Origin: Corynebacterium canis
Lineage (GTDB): Bacteria > Actinomycetota > Actinomycetes > Mycobacteriales > Mycobacteriaceae
Direction of reading: 5' to 3'
NCBI RefSeq assembly: GCF_030408595.1
Contig: NZ_CP047080.1
Span: forward strand, 1,881,247 to 1,945,246
Length of the DNA: 64,000 bases
Under the pieces are notes generated by a model. That model was given only the letters and a program-made list of their open reading frames with translations. It did no database searches and was not told the origin of the DNA. How positions within the stretch are numbered: position 1 is the stretch's first letter; each line of letters starts with the position of its first letter. The position numbers were made by a program, and so were the translations under genes. Positions 31,261-40,391 of the stretch are shown here, in pieces.

Positions 31261-32271
31261 TTACCGAAAGCTCTGCAGCGTCTCCCCCACCATCAGCTCC
31301 CCGCACACCAGCTCGCGGACCGGCCGGGTAGGAACCTGTTCAAGCATCTCCGCCACGAGTTCAATGCCGCGCTGCGCAACCTCCTCCACGGGCAGCCGCA
31401 CGGTGGTCAGACCGATCAGGTCGATCCCATCCCCCAAGCCATCGCAGCCGGTCAGCCCCAAGGTTTCCGGCACCGTTAAGCCGCGCGCCCGGAGCTTGCG
31501 CATCACATCCAGCGCCACCCGATCGAACGGGCACATCAGCACCTGCGGCCCCGGCAGAGCCAAGATCTCATCCAATTCGGCCTCGGAAAGCATATTGCGA
31601 TCCACCGGCCAATCCACCACCTCGATGCCATGCCTGCGCAGCTGGTCCACCGTCGCCGCCGTCCGCACGTGCGCGCCCTGGGAATACTTCGCGTCCAGCG
31701 TCAACACCACCGCCCGCCGGTACCCCACGCTCACCACCTGATCGGCGAGCATCATGCCGTGCCGATACTCATCGAAAGACACGTTATGCAGCCGCGGGTG
31801 CGCCTCCGGCCGCCCCAACACCAAGGTGGGCACCTCGCCAACGATCTCCGCGAGGTCATCGCTGGGGATGGTTCCGGACGCCACGATCAAGGCCCCCACC
31901 CGCAGCCCCACGAGGTCCCGCACGGCCTGCAATTCCCGCCGAGTCGCCTCCGGGGAGACCACCGTCATGGAAAGCAATTGCAGCTCGCGTTCATAGGCGG
32001 CTTGCTGCAGCTCACGATGCATCCGCCCATACACGGGGTTATGTGCGTTGCGCACCAGCAGGCCGATCAGGTGCGTATTATCCGCCCGCAACGACCGCGC
32101 CGCCGGATTGACCGTATAGCCAACATCATGCACCGCCTCTTCTATACGACGCCGCGTTTCCTCAGCGTAGTGGCCCTTCCCCGACAGCACACGGGACACG
32201 GTGGACTTGGAAACCCCCGCTGCATGCGCGACGTCGATAATCGTCGCACGCTTTCGCCTCTCGATGGACAT
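31261..32271 (-). CDS. LacI-family transcriptional regulator, probable galactose regulator
   Basis: The 336-residue protein has an N-terminal helix-turn-helix (ATIIDVAHAAGVSKSTVSRVLSGKGHYAEETRRRIEEAVHDVGYTVNPAARSLR, about residues 8-62) followed by a periplasmic-binding-protein-like sensor domain. The hinge region includes NPAARSLRADNTHLIGLLV. The ATG at 32271 is chosen because the sequence upstream is unconserved Arg-rich translation. It lies upstream of the galactose operon in the same orientation. The operator at 31012-31025 fits its family, so control of galactose genes is likely; the inducer is not visible from sequence. Confidence 0.88.
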   Translation of the reverse strand: MSIERRKRATIIDVAHAAGVSKSTVSRVLSGKGHYAEETRRRIEEAVHDVGYTVNPAARSLRADNTHLIGLLVRNAHNPVYGRMHRELQQAAYERELQLLSMTVVSPEATRRELQAVRDLVGLRVGALIVASGTIPSDDLAEIVGEVPTLVLGRPEAHPRLHNVSFDEYRHGMMLADQVVSVGYRRAVVLTLDAKYSQGAHVRTAATVDQLRRHGIEVVDWPVDRNMLSEAELDEILALPGPQVLMCPFDRVALDVMRKLRARGLTVPETLGLTGCDGLGDGIDLIGLTTVRLPVEEVAQRGIELVAEMLEQVPTRPVRELVCGELMVGETLQSFR

Positions 32272-32532
32272 ACGGCCTAGTCTTTCACACGCGCCCGGAA
32301 AACGCCGACGCTCGCGCGCCCGGCACCCCACACCAAACATCGACCGCCAGCTACCACGTCGTCTTCCTTTCACCCGCCGGTACACGTCTCAATGTACAGC
32401 AAAACTAGTTGTGCACCATCAATTAATGCGTTGGGTGTAACGGACGCCCCCTGACGCCCCCGCCACAAACTCGACAATTCATTCGCTATGCCAATCACAT
32501 TCCGGGACAAAATAAAGCCCACTGCGGCAAAA

Positions 32533-33903
32533 CTAACCAGCCAACGACCGCGGATAGTACAACACAACCTCGGCCGAATCGACGCCGCGCCGCGGCTTGG
32601 AAACAATCACGCCATCGGCAATATACACATTGCAACACTCCCCAAAATCACCCGACTCCCGCAGCAGATACTCACCGGTCAGCGTATCTTTCAGCAACAA
32701 CTCCCGCGACGCATTCTTCGTTGGCGGACGCAACATCAACACCAGCCGCCCGGAATGCGAAACCCCGACAATATGGTCTGGGTAATCCACCGAAAACGCG
32801 ACGTCGCTAGACCCCGGTTTTACGTACCCCACATTCCAATCCCACCGATACTTGTTATGAAAAACCACGTCTCCCGCGGCATTGATAATCACCGAATCCC
32901 CCGACTGGGTCTCCCGCGCCAAGGCGGCGGGAAACATCACGGAACCCCACGTATTCGACTGCATAATGTCATTTCGCGGAACGGTCCAGCCGTAGATCAT
33001 AGGCCGCTGTTCACCAATCCAATTATTCTGATAATCAAAAAGCACATGATCACCGTGCGACAACTCATCGGTGACATAGGCCGTCCAACCATCCGTAAAC
33101 AGCCCCGAAATTTCGTACACCGAGTGCTCCGCCTGCACCGCGCCGTCGCCCGCGGACAGCACCCTTACCCGCACGCCAACCGAGCTCTGCGAATCCTCAT
33201 CCCATTGGCAAAACACCACATCAGCGGTGGAAACCAGGGTGCATTGGGCGCTTTCTGGGACTGCCTGCTGCCACTCCACCTCCCCGGTCGGCGAGACCCT
33301 CAGCAGCTCCTTATGCATCCCGTCCTCCCCGCCCGTCACCGATGCGGACACGATCAGCGAGGCGTCAGACGGCCCCAGCAATTCCGGCGCGCCGGTAAAC
33401 TCGCCCGGAATCTCGCGAATCACGCCGCCCTCGCGGGTATCCATCAGCTGCAGCGGCCCGCGCGAATCGACGCTGCACACCGCGCGCTGATCAGACATAT
33501 TTGCGCATCTGCGGACGGGCTGCCGGTATTCCCGCTGCCGCGTCGCAAGGCTCCAAGATTCGATAAAGTGATCGGAATCGTGGACGGTTTCAAACACCGC
33601 CGCGCCGCGGTCCCGATCCACCCCAAGCAAGGTAACGTCCACCGCGGAAACGCTTAAACTTTCGAAGCCCTCGGCAACCGCGTCGTCGATAAACACGTCC
33701 GTACGTTGCGGCGGCACATGCAGCTGAGAATAATCCGTGGTCACGCGCTCGCGCCCGAGATTGCGATACACCACAGCGCCCGCCACGGCCACCGCGACCA
33801 TCCCGACGATCGCGCCGAAAATCACCAGAAACCACACCGCACCGCGCCCCTTGGGGGACTGCTGCGGGCCAGCGTTCGAATCGAACAAATTGCCGTTTGC
33901 CAT
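32533..33903 (-). CDS. membrane-anchored protein, probable beta-propeller, unknown function
   Basis: The 456-residue protein begins MANGNLFDSNAGPQQSPKGRG, then has one membrane helix (about residues 22-46) and a large outside domain with repeated short beta-rich segments (for example AAVFETVHDSDHFIESWSLATRQREY, GEVEWQQAVPESAQ, DVVFHNKYRWDWNVG). This is compatible with a PQQ-like beta-propeller. Several Cys (RRCANMSDQRAVC, QCTLVSTADVVFC, GECCNVY) could form disulfides outside the cell. I do not recognise a characterised relative. It stands between the LacI gene and pnp; an AAGG lies before the ATG. Confidence 0.7.
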   Translation of the reverse strand: MANGNLFDSNAGPQQSPKGRGAVWFLVIFGAIVGMVAVAVAGAVVYRNLGRERVTTDYSQLHVPPQRTDVFIDDAVAEGFESLSVSAVDVTLLGVDRDRGAAVFETVHDSDHFIESWSLATRQREYRQPVRRCANMSDQRAVCSVDSRGPLQLMDTREGGVIREIPGEFTGAPELLGPSDASLIVSASVTGGEDGMHKELLRVSPTGEVEWQQAVPESAQCTLVSTADVVFCQWDEDSQSSVGVRVRVLSAGDGAVQAEHSVYEISGLFTDGWTAYVTDELSHGDHVLFDYQNNWIGEQRPMIYGWTVPRNDIMQSNTWGSVMFPAALARETQSGDSVIINAAGDVVFHNKYRWDWNVGYVKPGSSDVAFSVDYPDHIVGVSHSGRLVLMLRPPTKNASRELLLKDTLTGEYLLRESGDFGECCNVYIADGVIVSKPRRGVDSAEVVLYYPRSLAG

Positions 33904-33936
33904 CGGGGACCTTCGCGGTGAGCTCGGCCACTAGCC

Positions 33937-33973
33937 AGGCTTACCGATGCGCCGAGGGTACACCGGCAAGCCT
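33937..33973 (-). terminator. possible hairpin terminator after pnp
   Basis: On the minus strand AGGCTTGCCG and CGGTAAGCCT pair over 10 bp with one mismatch, starting 17 nt after the pnp stop. There is no T-run, so this is a weak call based on position. Confidence 0.35.
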
Positions 33974-33990
33974 TATCGAACAAAGATGCG

Positions 33991-36225
33991 TTAGTCCTCC
34001 ACAGGCACCAACGAAATCTTGCCGCGATTATCGATGTCAGCGATCTCTACCTGGATCTTCTCGCCGACATTCACCACATCTTCCACCTTATTAATGCGCT
34101 TGCCATTGCCGAGTTTGGAAATATGTACCAATCCATCGCGGCCCGGCAGCAGCGACACAAACGCGCCAAACGCGGTGGTCTTTACCACGGTACCAAGGAA
34201 ACGCTCGCCCACCTTAGGCAATTGCGGATTCGCAATAGCGTTGATCTTTTCGACGGCCGCGTCCGCCGCCTCGCCGTTCGTGGCTGCGACGTAGACCGTC
34301 CCGTCTTCCTCGATCGTGATATTGGCGCCGGTCTCCTCGGTGATCGAATTAATGGTCTTGCCCTTCGGGCCGATGACCTCGCCGATCTTGCTGACCGGGA
34401 CGTTCACCGTGGTGATGCGCGGGGCCAGCGGGCTCATCTCGTCCGGGCTATCGATCACTTCGGCCATAGTTTCGAGGATGGCCAAGCGGGCGTCGCGGGC
34501 CTGGGAAAGGGCGTCCGCAAGCACGGAGGACGGGATGCCATCAAGCTTCGTATCCAGCTGCAGCGCCGTAATGAAATCGGCGGTGCCGGCGACCTTAAAG
34601 TCCATATCCCCGAACGCATCTTCGGCGCCCAGAATATCGGTCAGCGCCACGTAACGGGTCTCGCCCTTCACCTCGTCGGAGACCAAACCCATCGCAATGC
34701 CCGCGACCGGGGCCTTCAGCGGAACACCCGCATTGTACAGCGACAATGTGGAAGCACACACGGAACCCATGGAGGTAGAACCATTGGAACCCAAGGCCTC
34801 CGACACCTGGCGGATGGTGTACGGGAAATCCTCCCGGGAAGGAATCACCGGCACGAGCGCACGTTCGGCCAGCGCACCATGGCCAACCTCGCGGCGCTTC
34901 GGCGAACCCACGCGGCCGGTCTCGCCGGTGGAATACGGCGGGAAATTGTAATGGTGGATATAGCGCTTATGATTCACCGGGGTCAGGGAATCGATCTGCT
35001 GTTCCATCTTGAGCATGTCCAGGGTGGTCACACCAAGGATCTGGGTCTCGCCCCGCTCAAAAAGCGAGGAACCATGCGCACGGGGGATGAGGTCAACCTC
35101 CACGCCGAGGTCACGGATATCGGTGATGCCGCGGCCGTCGATACGAAAATGGTCAACCAGGATACGGCGGCGCACAATCGCCTTCATCAGGGCGTTATAC
35201 GCGGCGCGAATCTCCTTCTCGGACTCCTCAAAACGCTGCAGCAGGCTCTCCTCCACAGCCTCCATATGCTCGTTGGTCGCCTCCTCGCGCTCCTGCTTGT
35301 TCTTGATGGTGAGCAGCTTCTCCAGCTTGCCCGCCGCCTTCTTCTCCACCGCAGCGTAAATCTCGTCCGAATACGGCGGGAACAGCGGAAACTCCTGAGT
35401 CTCCTTCGCCGCCTCCTGGGCAAGGCCAAGCTGGGCGCGGCACAACACCTCAATAAACGGCTTCGCCGCCTCCAAGCCCTGAGCCACAACCTGCTCCGTG
35501 GGGGCAGGCGCGCCATCCTTGATGCGCTCGACCACGTTTTCGGTTGCGCCGGCTTCCACCATCATGATTGCGACATCATGTACGGTACGACGGCCCTTCT
35601 TCTTCGACACAATGCGGCCAGCAACCACAATCTCAAACAACGCCTGATCTTGCTGCTCATGCGTGGGGAACGCCACCCACTGGCCCTCCGGATGCTTCTC
35701 ATCCGCCAGCAACGCCATGCGCACACCGCCGACCGGGCCCGAAACCGGAAGCCCGGAAAGCTGGGTGGCGGCGGAAGCGGCATTGATAGCCACCACGTCA
35801 TACATGTCCTTCGGATCCATGGACATGACGGTGACAATCACCTGCACCTCATTGCGCAGACCCTTCACAAACGTGGGGCGCAGCGGGCGGTCAATCAACC
35901 GACACGCCAAAATCGCCTCCGTGGAAGGGCGGCCTTCGCGGCGGAAAAACGAGCCGGGAATGCGGCCGGCAGCGTACATGCGCTCTTCCACATCGACGGT
36001 CAGCGGGAAGAAATCGAAACCCTCGCGGGGTTGATTCGACGCGGTGGTGGTGGCCAGCAACATGGTGCCTTCGTCCAAGTAGGCCGTAACGGAACCATCC
36101 GCTTGGCGGGCCAGCTGGCCGGTTTCCAAGCGGATGGTACGAGTGCCAAAATCACCATTATCAATAATTGCTGTGGCTTCTACAATGCCGTATTCAGGGT
36201 CCTTGGCTATAGTAACGTCACTCAT
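33991..36225 (-). CDS. pnp: polynucleotide phosphorylase
   Basis: PNPase is a phosphorolytic 3'-5' exonuclease; in actinobacteria (GpsI) it has also been linked to pppGpp synthesis. The 744-residue protein has two RNase PH domains (second core [34 protein letters not shown]), a KH domain ([30 protein letters not shown]) and a C-terminal S1 domain ([33 protein letters not shown]). The usual partner rpsO is present but separated by 1.85 kb containing the CPBP gene and a repeat region. Confidence 0.97.
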   Translation of the reverse strand: MSDVTIAKDPEYGIVEATAIIDNGDFGTRTIRLETGQLARQADGSVTAYLDEGTMLLATTTASNQPREGFDFFPLTVDVEERMYAAGRIPGSFFRREGRPSTEAILACRLIDRPLRPTFVKGLRNEVQVIVTVMSMDPKDMYDVVAINAASAATQLSGLPVSGPVGGVRMALLADEKHPEGQWVAFPTHEQQDQALFEIVVAGRIVSKKKGRRTVHDVAIMMVEAGATENVVERIKDGAPAPTEQVVAQGLEAAKPFIEVLCRAQLGLAQEAAKETQEFPLFPPYSDEIYAAVEKKAAGKLEKLLTIKNKQEREEATNEHMEAVEESLLQRFEESEKEIRAAYNALMKAIVRRRILVDHFRIDGRGITDIRDLGVEVDLIPRAHGSSLFERGETQILGVTTLDMLKMEQQIDSLTPVNHKRYIHHYNFPPYSTGETGRVGSPKRREVGHGALAERALVPVIPSREDFPYTIRQVSEALGSNGSTSMGSVCASTLSLYNAGVPLKAPVAGIAMGLVSDEVKGETRYVALTDILGAEDAFGDMDFKVAGTADFITALQLDTKLDGIPSSVLADALSQARDARLAILETMAEVIDSPDEMSPLAPRITTVNVPVSKIGEVIGPKGKTINSITEETGANITIEEDGTVYVAATNGEAADAAVEKINAIANPQLPKVGERFLGTVVKTTAFGAFVSLLPGRDGLVHISKLGNGKRINKVEDVVNVGEKIQVEIADIDNRGKISLVPVED

Positions 36226-36374
36226 ACAGGTACGTTTCTCCTCGATAGGATATGCGGGCGGTCATCGGTGCCGCCCTTGAATCGGATGTTCTCGTCAAAG
36301 AGTCTCGTGCGCATTTTACCAGCACAAAACATAAATAGCTATTCGTAACTCATACCGAATTCAGAGATACACAT

Positions 36375-36380
36375 TACACT
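36375..36380 (+). promoter_or_regulatory. -10 box of the CPBP protease gene
   Basis: TACACT ends 7 nt before the ATG at 36388, predicting leaderless transcription and favouring that start over the GTG at 36382. Confidence 0.5.
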
Positions 36381-36387
36381 CGTGAAC

Positions 36388-36993
36388 ATGGCACTCAATG
36401 ACCCCAATGACCTGCTGTTTTTTACCGTGCCTACCCTGTTCTATTTATTACTGCACCGGATATATTTAGTCCCCTCGCTCGCCTACCTGTACCAACATCG
36501 CAAACACTTGCGAAGGGCCTCGCGGACGATGGGCTTTATTCGACCACAAATTCGAGATTGCAAACTCGGGGTGATTACCGCTGTGCTCCTCGCGCTGGTC
36601 ACCGTGCTGATGATCCACTTCTCCCCGAACTCGATCCCATCGAAGCCGGCGATCGTCGCCACAGCCACCATGATCGCGGTCGAAGCCACAGTAACAATCC
36701 TGCGCAGCGCCGGCGAAGAAGTACTCTTCCGCGGATTCATCCAAGGGATCTTTAGCAAACGCTTCTCCGCCTACACCGCGATCCTGGCGCAAGCACTGCT
36801 CTCCATGCTGCCCGCCACCCTGCTCACCATCCTCGACACAGGCTACTGGGTGTTACTGCCGCCACAATTCCTAGCGGTAATCACCTTCGGATTCTTGCGC
36901 CACTACACCAAGGGAATCACGGCGCCGCTATTAGTACACATGATCCTCAACGTACTAGTAATGACGGCCGACCTCACCGGACTCACCGCGTAA
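36388..36993 (+). CDS. CPBP-family intramembrane metalloprotease
   Basis: The 201-residue protein has about six membrane helices and CPBP (CAAX protease/bacteriocin-processing) motifs: EEVLFRGFIQGIF near residues 114-126, with the Glu-Glu and Arg of motif 1, and a C-terminal HMILNVLVM with the motif 3 His/Asn. Targets are unknown; relatives act in self-immunity or membrane-protein processing. It is an isolated plus-strand gene between pnp and rpsO. Directly after it, a short duplication CGGACTCACCGCGTAAC (36979-36995 and again near 37011) repeats the end of the gene. Confidence 0.85.
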   Translation: MALNDPNDLLFFTVPTLFYLLLHRIYLVPSLAYLYQHRKHLRRASRTMGFIRPQIRDCKLGVITAVLLALVTVLMIHFSPNSIPSKPAIVATATMIAVEATVTILRSAGEEVLFRGFIQGIFSKRFSAYTAILAQALLSMLPATLLTILDTGYWVLLPPQFLAVITFGFLRHYTKGITAPLLVHMILNVLVMTADLTGLTA

Positions 36994-37128
36994 CCCTTGG
37001 GCAGTCTCGCCGGACTCACCGCGTAACCGACGGCTGCTCTCGCCGCTTAACCTTCAGGCGCTTCGGATTCCATCGCCACCGGCGCGGCCTTGGCTGTCAC
37101 CTTGCGCGCATCTTGTGCGCCGAAGAAT
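36994..37128. other. gap without recognisable gene
   Basis: Apart from the short duplication of the CPBP gene end, nothing is recognised here. The composition becomes AT-richer towards the 152-bp repeat. Confidence 0.5.
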
Positions 37129-37280
37129 TAGGTTGCGCCCTCCGCATGAAATTTTTTACACACAAATCGACGATTCTGTGTAATTTTCATCGTCATGGGC
37201 CGCCCAGGGCTGTCGGCGCGATATTCTTTACACAGATTTCGGGATTTTGATGTAAAAAATATCGGTATACACCGTTCAAC
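37129..37280. repeat. 152-bp direct repeat, left copy
   Basis: It runs from TAGGTTGCG to CACCGTTCAAC. It contains two inverted repeats: TTTTTTACACA...TGTGTAATTTTCAT, and ATATTCTTTACA...TGTAAAAAATAT (37232-37263, one mismatch). The right copy at 37650-37801 has the same length and close to 90% identity by eye. It is much more AT-rich than the surrounding genes. Confidence 0.8.
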
Positions 37281-37635
37281 TCCAGCCATAGCAATAAGTT
37301 GCCCACAACGAATGTTTCCGGCTTTTCGTCACTGTGACGTAATTCGACCACGCTTTATATAGGGCCGGCATATTGGAAGCCCTAGCATCCCAGAATTGAT
37401 ATGGCGCAATACAATTGTAAGCGCTGTTTCTAAGAATGAAATCCGACTCCGAATCAAGCATCCCCTCCCCATTAATCCAGTTATGTATACATATTGGTAA
37501 AGGCCGGCTGTCGACCGTGAGGCAGCAATGATCCCGCAGGCGACCTTCATCCTCACAGGAGACCCACCCTTTGGGCACCCTTTTGCCACCATTTGGGCAC
37601 TCTTTCGGCCGCCCACCGCGAAATTGGGCCGCCAA
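37276..37635 (-). CDS. orphan ORF between the direct repeats, doubtful
   Basis: A 119-codon frame (MAAQFRGGRPKECPNGGKRVPKGWVS...) covers most of the segment between the two 152-bp repeats. Its C-terminal half (PICIHNWINGEGMLDSESDFILRN..., then FWDARASNMPALYKAWSNYVTVTKSRKHSLWATYCYGWS) looks protein-like, with Trp/Tyr and low GC unlike its neighbours, but I recognise no family. There is no clear ribosome-binding site. It could be a remnant of transferred DNA or a chance frame. Confidence 0.25.
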   Translation of the reverse strand: MAAQFRGGRPKECPNGGKRVPKGWVSCEDEGRLRDHCCLTVDSRPLPICIHNWINGEGMLDSESDFILRNSAYNCIAPYQFWDARASNMPALYKAWSNYVTVTKSRKHSLWATYCYGWS

Positions 37636-37649
37636 CAGGCCCCAACAAA

Positions 37650-37801
37650 TAGGTTGCGTGCTTCAGATGAAGTTTTTTACACACGAAAGGCGATTTCTGT
37701 GTAATTTTCATCGCGTCAGGCCGCCCAGGGGCGCCGGCGCGATATTTTTTACACAGATTCCGGGATTTTGATGTAAAAAATATCGGTATACACCGTTCAA
37801 C
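37650..37801. repeat. 152-bp direct repeat, right copy
   Basis: Same length and order as the left copy. Its second hairpin is perfect: GATATTTTTTACA (37741-37753) with TGTAAAAAATATC (37772-37784), a 13-bp stem around CAGATTCCGGGATTTTGA. No TA-type or longer target duplication beyond the repeats was identified. Confidence 0.8.
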
Positions 37802-37911
37802 CCGATTGGTGGGCCGCAACCGATTAAGCGGCTATGGCCGTTTAGGGGGTATTAAACTATGCGCGCGCCATCATTAAGCCCTTAAAACGGCAAATTGCAT
37901 CACGCGCAAAC

Positions 37912-37945
37912 AAAAAGCGCTGGGAAGGAGTCTCCAACCCAGCGC
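37912..37945 (-). terminator. intrinsic terminator of rpsO
   Basis: On the minus strand GCGCTGGG and CCCAGCGC form a perfect 8-bp stem, with an inner GGAG...CTCC pairing, and are followed by TTTTTG. It lies 130 nt beyond the rpsO stop, after the 24-bp tandem repeats. Confidence 0.85.
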
Positions 37946-37946
37946 A

Positions 37947-38042
37947 AGCAGGCAACGGTAGCACCTAACCAGCAGGCAACGGTAGCACCTAACCAGCAGG
38001 CAACGGTAGCACCTAACCAGCAGGCAGCGGTGGCGCCCAACA
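37947..38042. repeat. 24-bp tandem repeat in the rpsO 3' region
   Basis: The unit AGCAGGCAACGGTAGCACCT-AACC occurs at 37947, 37971 and 37995 without change, and a fourth, diverged copy (AGCAGGCAGCGGTGGCGCCC-AAC) begins at 38019. The array lies between the rpsO stop codon and its terminator, so it should be transcribed. Confidence 0.85.
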
Positions 38043-38077
38043 AGCCAAGCGCACGACAGCGCCCAGCAGGCAAAAGC

Positions 38078-38347
38078 CTAGCGGCGCAGCCCGAGGCGGC
38101 CGATCAGGTCACGGTAACGATCGACATTGTTTTCGGCCAAGTACTTGAGCAGGCCCTTGCGGCGACCAACCAGAAGCAGCAGGCCACGGCGGGAGTGGTG
38201 GTCGTGCTTGTGGAACTTCAGGTGCTCGGTCAGCTGGCGGATACGCGCGGTCAACAAGGCGATTTGGGCCTCCGGGGAGCCGGTGTCGGTCTCGTGCAAG
38301 CCGTACTCAGCCAGGATGGATTTCTTCTGCTCGGTGGTCAGAGCCAT
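38078..38347 (-). CDS. rpsO: 30S ribosomal protein S15
   Basis: S15 binds 16S rRNA at the platform and is a primary assembly protein. The 89-residue sequence is canonical: [36 protein letters not shown]..., [25 protein letters not shown] and [14 protein letters not shown] strong AGGAG precedes the ATG. A terminator follows at 37912-37945. Confidence 0.98.
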   Translation of the reverse strand: MALTTEQKKSILAEYGLHETDTGSPEAQIALLTARIRQLTEHLKFHKHDHHSRRGLLLLVGRRKGLLKYLAENNVDRYRDLIGRLGLRR

Positions 38348-38461
38348 GGAGTATTCTCCTCGTACATAGTTTCAGTCCACATGAAAGTTCTGCGGGAGCA
38401 ACTGCTGTGGACCGCAGTCGCTTCAAGCCTCGGCTACCCTACCACACAACCAAGGCAAAGC

Positions 38462-39433
38462 TCAAAGCGTCTCAGCTGCGAGGATTTCGCGGGCGCGGGC
38501 GACGTCACGGCCCATGGCATCGAGTAGCTCATCCACACTATCGAACTTGACCATTCCGCGCAGACGTTCGACAAATTCCACGGCGCAGAAACGGCCGTAA
38601 AGGTCGGCCTCCTGGTCCAATACAAAGGCCTCTACACTGCGGCGTTCGTCGCCGAAGGTGGGATTGGTACCCACAGAGACGGCGGTCATGTAGCGCTGGT
38701 GGGGGCGCATATCGCCTGCCACCGGGGCGTCGTCAAGTATGGTGAACCAGCCGCAATACACGCCATCGGCGGGCAAGGCCACGGTGTCGGGGAAGTACAG
38801 GTTTGCGGTTGGGTAGCCGAGCTCGCGGCCGCCCCGCCCGGCGCCCCGGCAGACTTCGCCGGCCACTGAGAAGTTGCGGCCGAGGGCCCAATTGGCGCGG
38901 CGCACGTTTCCGGCGGTGAGCAAACCCCGAATCACGGTCGAACTGATTGTCGTTCCGTCTTCAGCAACGAGCGGTAGGACGCGAACCTCCACCCCGTAGC
39001 GCTCCCCCAATTCCAAAAGTGTTTCGGTGGTTCCGGAAGCGCGGTGCCCGAACGTAAAATTATCGCCGACGATCACGGTCGCCGCTTTGAGGCGCTCCAT
39101 AAGCACCTGGGTAAAGAACTCCTCCGGCGTCTGAGCTGCGAGTTCGTGGGTAAAGCGCACGGCCAGCATGTGGTCAACTCCGAGGTCTTCCGCAAGGTCC
39201 GCGCGGCTGGCCAGGCTCCCCAACATGGGGGGCATTCGATCGGGTCGGAGTACGGCTAGCGGATGAGGGTCGAAGGTCATCACCACGCATGGTGCCGAAT
39301 GTTTGTTCGCCGCCGCGCGGGCTTCCGTAATAAGCGCGCGATGCCCGCGATGCACGCCGTCGAACACGCCGATGGTCACCACACTCCGGCCAAGGTCGGC
39401 CGGCACTTCCTCTAATCCGTGCCAGATATCCAC
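38462..39433 (-). CDS. ribF: bifunctional riboflavin kinase/FAD synthetase
   Basis: RibF converts riboflavin to FMN and then FAD. The 323-residue protein has an N-terminal nucleotidyltransferase domain (VVTIGVFDGVHRGHRALI, with the GxFDGVHxGH motif near residues 22-31, and VGDNFTFGHRASG) and a C-terminal kinase domain (GRGGRELGYPTANLYFP, including the PTAN motif). Its start lies only 31 nt from the truB start on the other strand, so the promoters overlap. No RFN element is visible. Confidence 0.96.
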   Translation of the reverse strand: MDIWHGLEEVPADLGRSVVTIGVFDGVHRGHRALITEARAAANKHSAPCVVMTFDPHPLAVLRPDRMPPMLGSLASRADLAEDLGVDHMLAVRFTHELAAQTPEEFFTQVLMERLKAATVIVGDNFTFGHRASGTTETLLELGERYGVEVRVLPLVAEDGTTISSTVIRGLLTAGNVRRANWALGRNFSVAGEVCRGAGRGGRELGYPTANLYFPDTVALPADGVYCGWFTILDDAPVAGDMRPHQRYMTAVSVGTNPTFGDERRSVEAFVLDQEADLYGRFCAVEFVERLRGMVKFDSVDELLDAMGRDVARAREILAAETL

Positions 39434-39451
39434 GCGCTACACACTACGTCA

Positions 39452-39457
39452 TACACT
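39452..39457 (+). promoter_or_regulatory. -10 box of truB
   Basis: TACACT ends 7 nt before the truB ATG at 39465, which predicts a leaderless mRNA. Confidence 0.5.
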
Positions 39458-39464
39458 GAATCGC

Positions 39465-40358
39465 ATGAACGATCCCCTCTCCACTTCCGGCTTGGTCATT
39501 GTGGACAAGCCCGCGGGCATGACTTCCCACGACGTGGTCGGCCGCCTCCGCCGCATCTTTGGCACACGGCGAGTGGGGCACGCCGGCACGCTTGACCCGA
39601 TGGCCACCGGGGTGTTGGTCGTGGGCATTGAGCGGGGCACGCGCTTCCTCGCACATATGGTCGCAGAGACGAAGACTTATCGCGCAACCATTCGACTGGG
39701 CATGAGCACCTCCACCGACGACGCCGAGGGCGAAACCTTAACCACCGCCGACGCCAGTTCGCTTATCGACGCCGCCATCCGCGACGCCATCGCCCACCTC
39801 ACCGGCCCCATTATGCAGCGCCCCAGTTCGGTAAGCGCCATTAAGGTCGGGGGCACGCGGGCGCACGAGCGGGTTCGCGCGGGTGAGCATGTGGAGCTGC
39901 CGGAGCGCCCCGTAACGGTGCATCGCTTTGACCTGCTCGACCAACGAATCGAAGGTATGTTCTATGACCTTGACGTGGAGGTCCACTGTTCCTCCGGAAC
40001 TTACATTCGATCGCTGGCCCGGGATTTGGGCGCCGCCTTGGGCGTGGGCGGGCACCTGATCGCGCTGCGCCGCACCGCCGTCGGCCCATTTACCCTAGAC
40101 CAAGCCCATACATTGGAGGAGCTTGCGGAAAATCCCCAACTTTCGCTCACGCTCGACCAGGCGCTCACGGCCGCCTACCCCACCCTGCCGGTCTCGGAAG
40201 AAGAGGGTCGCGCGCTGGCGTTAGGCAAATGGTTGAGCCCCCGTGGCCTGCGTGGCACGCATGCGGCCGTCACCCCCTCCGGGCGGGCGATCGCGCTGGT
40301 CAAGGAATCGGGAAATCGGCTGGCTACCGTGTTTGTCGCCCGGCCCGCCACCCTTTAA
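39465..40358 (+). CDS. truB: tRNA pseudouridine(55) synthase
   Basis: TruB makes pseudouridine 55 in the T-loop of tRNAs. The 297-residue protein has the catalytic Asp44 in GHAGTLDPMATGVL, KPAGMTSHDVV at residues 15-25, and a C-terminal PUA-like region. The frame is open far upstream, antisense to ribF, but the ATG at 39465 matches the family N-terminus and a -10 box ends 7 nt before it. It is the only plus-strand gene in this part of the translation cluster. Confidence 0.96.
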   Translation: MNDPLSTSGLVIVDKPAGMTSHDVVGRLRRIFGTRRVGHAGTLDPMATGVLVVGIERGTRFLAHMVAETKTYRATIRLGMSTSTDDAEGETLTTADASSLIDAAIRDAIAHLTGPIMQRPSSVSAIKVGGTRAHERVRAGEHVELPERPVTVHRFDLLDQRIEGMFYDLDVEVHCSSGTYIRSLARDLGAALGVGGHLIALRRTAVGPFTLDQAHTLEELAENPQLSLTLDQALTAAYPTLPVSEEEGRALALGKWLSPRGLRGTHAAVTPSGRAIALVKESGNRLATVFVARPATL

Positions 40359-40391
40359 CTCCCCGTGCGGCCTCGCCAAAACTTTCGAACG

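Noticed and set aside
34123..36348. A 741-codon plus-strand reading frame opposite pnp
   Set aside because: It is the mirror of a highly conserved gene in high-GC DNA, rich in His/Arg, with no family features; pnp explains the region.
37947..38042. CRISPR array
   Set aside because: Units are contiguous with no spacers, and no cas genes are present; the 30- and 38-bp arrays likewise lack spacers.
37895..38527. A plus-strand frame with QATVAPNQ repeats over the 24-bp tandem array and rpsO
   Set aside because: The repetition comes from the tandem array (24 bp is a multiple of three), and most of the frame is antisense to rpsO; the array belongs to the rpsO transcript.
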